The position numbers were made by a program, and so were the translations under genes. Below the pieces are notes generated by a model. It was not told the DNA's origin and ran no database searches. It saw only the letters and a list, made by a program, of their open reading frames with translations. From positions 124,001 to 188,000 of the forward strand of contig NZ_JAGJEC010000002.1 in the NCBI RefSeq assembly GCF_018100785.1: a stretch of DNA of 64,000 bases. The letters are read 5' to 3'. The stretch comes from Maribacter sp. MMG018 (GTDB taxonomy: Bacteria; Bacteroidota; Bacteroidia; Flavobacteriales; Flavobacteriaceae). Shown here one piece after another: positions 46,604-53,901 of this stretch; positions within the stretch are counted from its first letter, which is position 1, and each line of letters opens with the position of its first letter.

Positions 46604-47482
46604 ATGAAAGCTATAATAAAAACAGTACAACGCATTACATACCTTTGTTTAAGCATCATGATTCTCTCTTGTGAGACCGATGTTACTAATGATATTGACC
46701 TCAAGCAGTCTCCACCAAAATTAATTATTAACGGAGGTTTGGAACGCAATAGTAAAAGCCCATTAAAATCACAGCAGTTTCAATTGACAACTACCAATGA
46801 TTTTCTATCAAAAGACCCCAATCCTTTTGTTAGTGATGCTCAAGTTAGTGTCACCGACGGTACAACTAATTATATATTTGATTATTCTGGAGATGGTATT
46901 TACATAAATGACGAGCTAGAACCCACTACGGGTAGTACCTATACTGTGACTATTAAATGGAACGGTGAGGTTTATGAAGGATCGGATACCTTGAACGAGG
47001 TGGCCCCGTTTGATCGGTTTTTTGCCGAATTTCAAGAAGAAACAGTTTTCTCGGATGAAGGGTATACGTTAAAATGTGATACTACCGACCCTGCAAATGT
47101 GGACAACTACTATTACTATAGGGTTTATAGAAATGGTGAGTTTGTAATTAAACCAGACCCCGGTAATTCTCAAATACTCATAACTTCCGATGAATTTTTT
47201 GATGGACAAAAGCGTATCGGAGCAGAAATTAATGGAGAAGTCACATTTAAAGTAGGAGATGTAGCTACCGGACAACAACTGGCCATTTCCGAAGGATATT
47301 TTGACTATCTTTTCGAACTGTTTACTCAAACGGGAAATACAGGTATATCTTTTGGGGGCAACCCACCACCTGCAACGATTAGAAGTAATGTAATCAACAT
47401 GACCAATCCAAGCAATCGTGCTGTAGGTTATTTTTATACTGTTGATGTGGCCGAGGATAAATTAACCATAACAGATGAATAA
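46604..47482 (+). CDS. DUF4249 family lipoprotein
   Basis: The 292-residue protein has a lipobox ending in LSC (Cys near residue 23) and is expected to sit in the outer membrane next to the TonB receptor encoded just upstream (20 bp gap). The beta-rich sequence with YTVTIKWNGEVYEGS near 115 fits DUF4249, a partner of TonB receptors in Bacteroidota. Its last 8 bp overlap the start of the histidine kinase gene. Confidence 0.88.
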   Translation: MKAIIKTVQRITYLCLSIMILSCETDVTNDIDLKQSPPKLIINGGLERNSKSPLKSQQFQLTTTNDFLSKDPNPFVSDAQVSVTDGTTNYIFDYSGDGIYINDELEPTTGSTYTVTIKWNGEVYEGSDTLNEVAPFDRFFAEFQEETVFSDEGYTLKCDTTDPANVDNYYYYRVYRNGEFVIKPDPGNSQILITSDEFFDGQKRIGAEINGEVTFKVGDVATGQQLAISEGYFDYLFELFTQTGNTGISFGGNPPPATIRSNVINMTNPSNRAVGYFYTVDVAEDKLTITDE

Positions 47483-48542
47483 TAAAAAAAATACCGGTTT
47501 AAGAAGAAATAGGTTCTTATTATATTTTCTTATTGGTTTTTTAGTAACCGCATTGGATTTCCTTGGGGAAATAAACAATGGTGATTATATACTGGAAGAA
47601 GAGATTTTCTTTGCGGTACTTACATTGCCTTCTATTGTAGTAGTGACCTATCTGTTTTACTATTTGAGAAAATGGATAATGAATACTGGCTATTATAGAA
47701 ATATCCGTGTCAAAGGAGGGTATCATCAACGGTTGTTTTGGGGAGTGGTTATTCTGGCCAAAGTCATTGGTATTACCTTCTTTACAAGGTACCTGTCTAC
47801 ACTAATGCTTCCCGAATTTGATAGTGGAGATTTTTTTGACCTTCTTTTTCTAGGCATATTCATAGGGCTTTCTTTTGTTGCTCTCTTTGTACATGCTTTG
47901 GAATCGTTTTCTGAACTACAAAGAGAAAATCAGCAGGTTCAGATTCGCTTACGGGATATTGAAAATGAAAAATTGATAGCTAAATTTCTTAATCTAAAGA
48001 ACCAACTGAACCCCCATTTTTTATTCAATAGTTTTAATAGCCTAAGTGGGCTTATCACACAAGATCCCGAAAAGGCGGAATATTTCTTAAATGAACTCTC
48101 TAAAGTATACCGTTATACCCTGGATCAGTCTGATGAACTCGTAGTGCCGCTATCAAAAGAACTAGAACTTATGCGCAGTTACGTGGCACTGCAACAAATT
48201 CGTTTCAACAAAAGCTTAGTCGTAGATTATAATGTAGCGGCCTCCGATCTGGATAAAATGGTACCCCCAATGACTTTGGAACTTTTGGTGGAAAATGCTA
48301 TAAAACATAACATCGTAGAAAAAGAGCGCCCATTGGAAATTACCGTTCGTACTTTGGGTAATTATGTAATTGTTTCCAATAATTATCAACCCAGAAACGA
48401 TTCGAACAAACATGGGGAATCAACCGGAAAGGGACTGATGAATTTAACCAATCAATATACAATGATCCACACCGAAAAGCCTAAATTTGAAATTAAGAAC
48501 GGTAAGTATGTAGCTATTGTACCTCTAATAGAATCAACCTAA
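47475..48542 (+). CDS. LytS-type sensor histidine kinase
   Basis: The 355-residue protein has about four N-terminal membrane helices (residues 10-130), a short coiled coil and a His_kinase domain with LNPHFLFNSFNSLSG near 177 (phosphorylated His) and the ATPase N box TLELLVENAIKHN near 265. It lacks a large sensor domain, so it may sense the membrane or a partner protein. It overlaps DUF4249 and the stop-start TAATG with the regulator gene couples translation of the pair. Confidence 0.92.
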   Translation: MNNKKNTGLRRNRFLLYFLIGFLVTALDFLGEINNGDYILEEEIFFAVLTLPSIVVVTYLFYYLRKWIMNTGYYRNIRVKGGYHQRLFWGVVILAKVIGITFFTRYLSTLMLPEFDSGDFFDLLFLGIFIGLSFVALFVHALESFSELQRENQQVQIRLRDIENEKLIAKFLNLKNQLNPHFLFNSFNSLSGLITQDPEKAEYFLNELSKVYRYTLDQSDELVVPLSKELELMRSYVALQQIRFNKSLVVDYNVAASDLDKMVPPMTLELLVENAIKHNIVEKERPLEITVRTLGNYVIVSNNYQPRNDSNKHGESTGKGLMNLTNQYTMIHTEKPKFEIKNGKYVAIVPLIEST

Positions 48543-49285
48543 TGATCAAGGCTATCATCATAGAAGACGAAGAAATAGCAGCTATCAGGCTTCAGAACAT
48601 GGTTCAGGAAATTGATGGTTCTATCGTTATACATAAAGTAATTCAATCGGTAAAAAAGGCCGTTGAATATTTAACGTCCAACACCCCGGACCTTATTTTT
48701 TTGGACATCCACCTTTCCGATAGTAATTCGTTTGAAATCTTCAATCACCTAGAGATTAAAACTCCTATTATTTTTACTACCGCCTATTCCGAGTACGCCT
48801 TAAAGGCTTTTCAACAAAACAGTATTGATTATTTGCTAAAGCCCGTATCAAAAGACACCCTACAAAAAGCCATAGAAAAATTCAAAACATTCGGTGGATC
48901 GGAGGTTCCTAACTATAAAGCTATTTTTTCAAGTGAGCACCACTACAAAAAAAGGTTCTTGGTTAAAATGAACAACACACTTCAAAGTATTAATATTTCC
49001 GAAATAGCCTATTTCTATTCAGAAGATAAAGTAACTTTTTCAAAGCTGAAAAATGGCAGGAACATTCCTTTAGACGACACGCTAAATTTCCTGGAGAACC
49101 AACTTGATCCCAAGGATTTCTTTAGGGTCAACAGAAAGTACCTTGTGGGCATCAATTCCATTACAAAAATGTACTACGCCTCAAAATCACGGATACAAGT
49201 TAACCTAGAGCCCAAGCCGAATGATTTGAATGTTATGGTTTCCGTAGAACGAATGGGTAAATTTAAAATATGGCTTTCCTCCTAA
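48542..49285 (+). CDS. LytTR-type response regulator
   Basis: The 247-residue protein has a receiver domain (residues 1-120; acidic pair EDEE near 8-11, phospho-Asp in LIFLDIHLSD near 55, Thr of FTTAYSEYA near 82, Lys of LLKPVS near 104) and a C-terminal LytTR DNA-binding domain (about 145-240, with FFRVNRKYLVGINSI). It is the partner of the preceding kinase and may control the TonB receptor genes in the same operon. Confidence 0.93.
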   Translation: MIKAIIIEDEEIAAIRLQNMVQEIDGSIVIHKVIQSVKKAVEYLTSNTPDLIFLDIHLSDSNSFEIFNHLEIKTPIIFTTAYSEYALKAFQQNSIDYLLKPVSKDTLQKAIEKFKTFGGSEVPNYKAIFSSEHHYKKRFLVKMNNTLQSINISEIAYFYSEDKVTFSKLKNGRNIPLDDTLNFLENQLDPKDFFRVNRKYLVGINSITKMYYASKSRIQVNLEPKPNDLNVMVSVERMGKFKIWLSS

Positions 49286-49567
49286 ACCGGTGAATACAAA
49301 TTTTCCACTCCCACTGACTCTATTTTAAAAACACTTAAGTAATGATTTCCTATTAAAGGAAAGAATAAAAAGGAGAAGTCTAGAAGTCAAAATAAAATTT
49401 GAGCAACAAAATATACTCTTGGTTTTCACCTCAACTTTTTAAATTTCTATTAGGAATCTGCCTATAAGCCTGTCTCATCCAGAAAACAACCGACTCATCA
49501 TTTTTTACGGGTATTTCAGTTACATGATAACTAGGTTTGACCATGTTTAACCAAAAACCTAAAAATC

Positions 49568-50272
49568 ATGCACATTACAACTCCGCTTGTGAAAAAAGCA
49601 CAAGAATATGTAGTCAATCTGTTCACCAATCATCTTTCCAAAAACCATCGTTTCCATAATTTGGACCACACCAAAAACGTGGTTCGGGCCGTGGGGATTA
49701 TTTCAGATTATTTAGAATTGGATACTGTTGATCAAGAAATCTTGTTATTGGCTGCTTGGTTCCACAACACAGGATATTTAAGTAAGTCTATAAACAATAA
49801 ACTTATCGCATCACTTATAGCAGAGAATTACCTTGAACCAACCGAACTATCGCAGAAAGCAATGAGCGCAATCAGTAACTGCATTCTAGCTACAAAAGAT
49901 GATAGTGGCACTAAAAACATATTGGAAGAAATCATGCAGGACGCTAATTTATTTCATCTTTCACAAGACAACTATTGGTCAAAAAATTCATTGCTCCGTA
50001 CCGAGTTGAAACTAACCTCAGAATTAACATATACGGATGGGCAATGGTACAACATCAATTTGAATCTTCTTAAAAACACTTCCTTCAAAACGCCCTACGG
50101 ACAAAAGTATTTAGAACGGGCCAGAGTTACTCTAATCTATGAAAACGAAGCAATCCTAAAATCAATATCGGGAACAGATAAAGAAATTGGTAGCCCAACA
50201 GCTTCGTTCTTTCCTTCTATGGGGACAAAAGAAATAATCGTATTGGAAAGTGGATGTAAAATAGAAATTTAA
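49568..50272 (+). CDS. HD-domain protein related to Pycsar effectors, HD motif changed to HN
   Basis: The 234-residue protein resembles the N-terminal HD domain of Bacteroidota proteins annotated as Pycsar effector family: FHNLDHTKNVVRAV near residue 29, the HD position WFHNTGYL near 64, and a late acidic motif QDANLFHL near 138. The HD dyad is His-Asn because codon AAC encodes residue 67. The two C-terminal membrane helices of PycTM effectors are absent; the tail after 170 is short. A defunct or altered metal site is likely. It may have been recruited or be degenerating. No cyclase gene of a Pycsar system is nearby. Confidence 0.7.
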   Translation: MHITTPLVKKAQEYVVNLFTNHLSKNHRFHNLDHTKNVVRAVGIISDYLELDTVDQEILLLAAWFHNTGYLSKSINNKLIASLIAENYLEPTELSQKAMSAISNCILATKDDSGTKNILEEIMQDANLFHLSQDNYWSKNSLLRTELKLTSELTYTDGQWYNINLNLLKNTSFKTPYGQKYLERARVTLIYENEAILKSISGTDKEIGSPTASFFPSMGTKEIIVLESGCKIEI

Positions 50273-50310
50273 CACCCGTAAAACTTAATGTCTTCCAGAT
50301 TGTACATGTG

Positions 50311-50490
50311 ATGAAAGAAGAATTTATAGAAATGAACATCAATACCAACGAGCTAAAACATTTGAGTTTTAATAGAAAAGAAGGACAGTACATAGTATCG
50401 CTCTTGGATTCTGATAAATATGCAGTATTACGAGGATATGGAAAAACACCAACAGAAGCCATAAATGACCTGCACGCAGGTCTTCTTTAA
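50311..50490 (+). CDS. Small protein of unknown function
   Basis: The 59-residue protein begins MKEEFIEMNINTNELKHLSF (ATG at 50311; a GTG at 50308 is just before). It has no signal peptide. The C-terminal part (YGKTPTEAINDLHAGLL) resembles short stand-alone segments of unknown function. It lies between the HD and DoxX genes in the same orientation, 38 bp after the first and 18 bp before the second. Confidence 0.5.
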   Translation: MKEEFIEMNINTNELKHLSFNRKEGQYIVSLLDSDKYAVLRGYGKTPTEAINDLHAGLL

Positions 50491-50508
50491 AAAATAAATA
50501 AAGTAAAA

Positions 50509-50904
50509 ATGAAGAAAGACAGATTAATTTATTGGATTACCACAGTAATTATTTTTTTATTGTTTGGAGTGGCAACGGCATTGACCTTCCAATCGGAAAT
50601 GGCCAGACAGAGTATAGCCGATCTGGGCTATCCATCATATTTTGGAACCATGCTTAACATCTTCAAAATAATTGGCTCTTTAGCCTTAATCCTGCCCAAA
50701 GTACCCTCTAGAGTAAAGGAATGGGCGTACGCAGGGTTCGGCATTGATTTTACATCGGCCTTCATAAGTATGTGGGTAGTTGAGGGCATTAGCGCTCATC
50801 TATTGTTTCCGTTAACAATGTTGGTTATTCTATCATGTTCCTATGTTTTTTACCATAGAACAAATGCAACAATCGATTTGCCTTATAAGTTTCACCAAAA
50901 CTAA
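50509..50904 (+). CDS. DoxX-like family membrane protein
   Basis: The 131-residue protein has four membrane helices and the DoxX-like segment YFGTMLNIFKIIGSLALILP near residue 44. The family has been tied to redox or quinone-linked functions without a settled mechanism. It lies 8 bp before the next membrane protein gene. Confidence 0.75.
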   Translation: MKKDRLIYWITTVIIFLLFGVATALTFQSEMARQSIADLGYPSYFGTMLNIFKIIGSLALILPKVPSRVKEWAYAGFGIDFTSAFISMWVVEGISAHLLFPLTMLVILSCSYVFYHRTNATIDLPYKFHQN

Positions 50905-50912
50905 AAAGGGAC

Positions 50913-51506
50913 ATGCAAAGCAATGATATTACCTATACCAATGGGCTTGGAGAACTATTAGCACCTCTTCTTAAAATTATAAGAGCTACAGGTTTCTTTG
51001 AAGCATTTGTGTTCATGCCCTTGATGACCATCCTTTCCGTCTTTGTTTTCATAAGACTAAAGCGTAGATTAAAAGGCAATGGGACTTTTAAGAATGGATT
51101 ACAAAAAAAAATGAGGTTGACCCTTTTGGTATCTTATTATAGTCTGTGTTTTATGGTGACCAATGTCACGGCTGTTGCTTTCAAGACCTTGATTGTTCAG
51201 GAAATGGATTATAAGGGTACGCCTTGGTTTATTAATTTAGTAGCCCCTCTCCATTTTTATATTTTAAGTGTAGTACTGGCCTACTTATGGCTTATACGCA
51301 GAAACCTATCCGGGCTAACCGATCGCCTGTTATGTATGTACATTCAAGTTGGTTTAATAGGAGGTTATTACATTGGTATTTATCGCTTAATGAACGAGCC
51401 GTTCAACATTACGGACCCTACTACGGGTATGAGCGGAATTTTCTTTCTATTGTGGTTCGGGGTGTTGAACCTGGATATTGGTATTCGTCTTTTTAGACAA
51501 ATCTAG
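50913..51506 (+). CDS. Multi-pass membrane protein of unknown function
   Basis: The 197-residue protein has about five hydrophobic segments (near residues 30-50, 70-90, 105-130, 140-155 and 170-190). I do not recognise a family. It is probably co-transcribed with the DoxX-like gene. It is the last clear gene before the right repeat of the island. Confidence 0.6.
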   Translation: MQSNDITYTNGLGELLAPLLKIIRATGFFEAFVFMPLMTILSVFVFIRLKRRLKGNGTFKNGLQKKMRLTLLVSYYSLCFMVTNVTAVAFKTLIVQEMDYKGTPWFINLVAPLHFYILSVVLAYLWLIRRNLSGLTDRLLCMYIQVGLIGGYYIGIYRLMNEPFNITDPTTGMSGIFFLLWFGVLNLDIGIRLFRQI

Positions 51507-51808
51507 AGGAAAGGGAGTCTATCAAGAAAATTCAACTGATTCGATAGAAATCTGAATCTAGCTTGTATGTCCGATACCCATGAAACTTTTTTATCCCTTA
51601 TAACAATTAGGTCGTTTTTTATAACTAGTTGAGCTTAGAAATTAATATTTGACAAGATTTGATTTCGACAATTGGTTTTATTAACTTTAAGTAATAATGA
51701 ATTATATCATTTGCCTCCATTTGTTGCAGAAATTGCAAAACGGAGTATAGCGTTATATTAGTAAGGTAAAATATTGAAAGTAAAAGTAGTATGATGAATT
51801 GTTTAACT

Positions 51809-51869
51809 CTGCCACCCCGACATTATACTTTAAAACCCGACAATCTATGATTGTCGGGTTTTTTGTTTT
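51809..51869 (+). repeat. Right copy of the tRNA-Pro/terminator direct repeat (possible attR)
   Basis: It copies 39258-39318: 37 nt identical, three changed loop bases (TAT), then 21 nt identical. It contains only the last 12 nt of tRNA-Pro, so it is not a tRNA. The left end of the match begins abruptly inside the T stem. Confidence 0.75.
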
Positions 51870-51996
51870 AAAGAAATACCAAGCTGTGATTTTTAACATT
51901 GGCTAATGATATATAGAACATTACTGTTTAATTTTCTATTATCAAATTAAGTATAGGAATAGGGGTTCTAAGTGGTTTAAGAACATTAAGGTACAG

Positions 51997-52060
51997 ATAA
52001 TGGGCTGCATTCTTGTAGTATGAATTCACTATAAGAACAAGTGAAGCGGTAGCCCATAAT
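51997..52060. repeat. Long imperfect hairpin
   Basis: ATAATGGGCT at 51997-52006 pairs with AGCCCATAAT at 52051-52060 with one mismatch, and TTCTTGTAGT at 52010-52019 pairs with ACTATAAGAA at about 52028-52037 with one mismatch, around a loop containing GAATTC. It has no T-tract. It may be the remains of a small mobile element or an RNA structure. Confidence 0.4.
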
Positions 52061-52087
52061 TCATATGGTTTTTGCTTAAAATTATGA

Positions 52088-52118
52088 ACCCCCGACAATT
52101 ATAAATTGTCGGGGGTTT
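52088..52118. terminator. Palindromic terminator downstream of the GH109 gene
   Basis: AACCCCCGACAATT and AATTGTCGGGGGTT form a 14-bp stem around ATA. It shares the CCCGACAAT/ATTGTCGGG core with the two island repeat copies but has no tRNA sequence. Confidence 0.6.
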
Positions 52119-52195
52119 AGTTTTACAACCAGTACAATAGGTTACAACCGCTTATACAGTATATTGCTATGTAAGGATTTGTAAAGACCTATTTG

Positions 52196-53566
52196 TTAAA
52201 AGGTCTCCTTTATCCAATTGTAAGGTTTTCTTTTGATCCACATACCTCTGGTGAAATCTGGTATTTCCTGTGGTTCCCCATTGTTTTCGATAGAGGCTTC
52301 CGATAACGGTGTTATAGAGCTCCATGCGGCGGCATCATAAGCATCCATTGGTGGTGCAATGTTTTGTTTAGCGGACTCTACAAAAGCGTTCATAACAAAG
52401 AAATCCATTCCTCCGTGGCCGGCATCCTTGGCGTAATCACCGTATTTCTTCCAAAGAGGGTGCTCGTATTTCTTTAACCAAGAATCTGCGGAATCCCAAC
52501 GGTGTGGTTCCGATTTACCTTCTATGTACATTCTGTTACCATCTACTTCCCAGAGACCATTTACTCCTTGCACACGGAAACCTAGCGAGTAAGGTCTTGG
52601 AAGGTTACAATCGTGTGTAATTATGATCGTCTCTCCCTTGGCCGTCTCTACTGTTGTGGTGATGACATCCCCTTGTTTCCAATCAAGTTTGGCATTGGGG
52701 TGGTTTTCGCCTCCTTTTGGGTGTTTTACGATGTAATCGTGAAGCCCTCTTGGCTTACTGGCATGTGAAGTAAGGGAGACCAATCTGTTACCTCTGTTAA
52801 TATCTGCCATTACGGCTACAGGGCCTAAACCATGGGTTGGGTATACATCGCCATTTCGTAATAAAGAGTGTTGGGTTCGCCATTTAGATTCGGAAATACC
52901 TTTTTCTCCAAATTCTACTCCTGGTCCATATGGGTCTATACCGTCATTGAATTTAACGCCTCTTAGGTCGTGCTGATATCCGCAACGGAAATGGGCCAAC
53001 TCACCAAAAACATTTTGTTTTACCATGTTTAAAACGGCAAGCACATCTTGTCGGTAACAAACATTCTCCATAATCATTAGGTGAGTTCCCGTACGCTCGT
53101 GCGTATTTACCAGGTCCCAGCACTCTTCCAAAGTATTGGCCGCGGATACCTCCAATCCGGTATATTTTCCTGCTTCCATTGCATCTACTGCCATTCTTGT
53201 ATGCCAAAGCCAAGGAGTAGATATTACTACCGCTTCAACATCGTCATGTTCCAACAGATTTTTATAATCGTGTTCGTTTTTATCAAAAACCAAGGGTTTC
53301 TTTTTGCCTTTCTCCGCTATTTTACTTTTTGCAAGTGCTATTCTCTTTGGGTCGATATCGCATATGGCGGTAACGGTCACATCGTCTCTTAATAAAAGAT
53401 TGTTTAAGTGGTTGGTTCCCCTTAAACCTACCCCTATAACTCCGACTTTTAATTTTCTGCTATCCTTGCCAGTGGTAAACTCAAGGGCAGAGGTTGGTAA
53501 AATTGCCATGCCCAAACTGGCGGCAGATGTTTTTTTGATAAAATTTCTTCGATTATTCTGCATCAC
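52196..53566 (-). CDS. GH109-type glycosidase (Gfo/Idh/MocA fold), exported
   Basis: The 456-residue protein has a twin-arginine-type N-terminus (NNRRNFIKKTSAASLG) followed by a Rossmann NAD-binding motif VGVIGVGLRGTNHL near residue 42. Its sequence, including LEVSAANTLEECWDL near 138 and NVCYRQDVLAVLNM near 163, matches glycoside hydrolase family 109, which cleaves alpha-N-acetylgalactosamine using NAD as a built-in redox cofactor. GH109 sequences can be hard to separate from other Gfo/Idh/MocA members. It is divergent from the sensor gene of the polysaccharide locus, with 335 bp between starts. Confidence 0.83.
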   Translation of the reverse strand: MMQNNRRNFIKKTSAASLGMAILPTSALEFTTGKDSRKLKVGVIGVGLRGTNHLNNLLLRDDVTVTAICDIDPKRIALAKSKIAEKGKKKPLVFDKNEHDYKNLLEHDDVEAVVISTPWLWHTRMAVDAMEAGKYTGLEVSAANTLEECWDLVNTHERTGTHLMIMENVCYRQDVLAVLNMVKQNVFGELAHFRCGYQHDLRGVKFNDGIDPYGPGVEFGEKGISESKWRTQHSLLRNGDVYPTHGLGPVAVMADINRGNRLVSLTSHASKPRGLHDYIVKHPKGGENHPNAKLDWKQGDVITTTVETAKGETIIITHDCNLPRPYSLGFRVQGVNGLWEVDGNRMYIEGKSEPHRWDSADSWLKKYEHPLWKKYGDYAKDAGHGGMDFFVMNAFVESAKQNIAPPMDAYDAAAWSSITPLSEASIENNGEPQEIPDFTRGMWIKRKPYNWIKETF

Positions 53567-53901
53567 GTTCTTTTATATTTAGATCTTTACTCTTTTTCGT
53601 TTTCAGGTTCGTATTATTTGGTTTGGTGTAAATTTCAAACAATTAAGGGTTGTTCTTAGTTGACATAATAGTTAATCTTAGGGGGTTTTTTTATCGATTC
53701 TCAATAAATATGTTAATTGGCTCTTAATTTTATTGCACTGATAAAGTTTACTTATAAAATTTATCCAATTGTTACCAAATACTCATAGAACGATGATAGA
53801 TTTGTTGTAGATAAGAGATGGGAATAAAAGTAGATTAGGGTAATAAAGATTAAAACAATATAGATATTAACTTCATTTTAAACAAAATACAAGTAGTATT
53901 T
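53567..53901. other. Divergent region between GH109 and the hybrid sensor gene
   Basis: 335 bp with no coding segment. It holds a TAGATTTG -7-like box at 53797-53804 for the sensor gene; the TTG at 53769-53771 is 25 bp upstream, too far to be certain. The minus-strand promoter for GH109 is not obvious. Confidence 0.4.
53797..53804 (+). promoter_or_regulatory. Candidate -7 box for the hybrid sensor gene
   Basis: TAGATTTG matches TAnnTTTG. It would give a leader of about 90 nt. The same octamer is found ahead of susC at 58179-58186. Confidence 0.35.

Larger units (their letters stand above)
51507..52195. other. Right edge of the island and gap before the GH109 gene
   Basis: 689 bp without a gene. 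It holds, in order, about 300 bp of AT-rich sequence with no ORF of note, the right repeat at 51809-51869, a long imperfect hairpin at 51997-52060 and a terminator-like palindrome at 52088-52118. Confidence 0.6.

Noticed and set aside
49568-50272. A complete Pycsar defence system
   Set aside because: No uridylate or cytidylate cyclase gene adjoins the HD protein, and its membrane effector part is missing.
39300-51800. An integrase, transposase or relaxase within the island
   Set aside because: I looked at all long frames on both strands and found none with tyrosine recombinase, serine recombinase or DDE features.
51809-51820. A second tRNA-Pro
   Set aside because: Only the last 12 bases of the tRNA are present; no D arm, anticodon arm or T arm precedes them.
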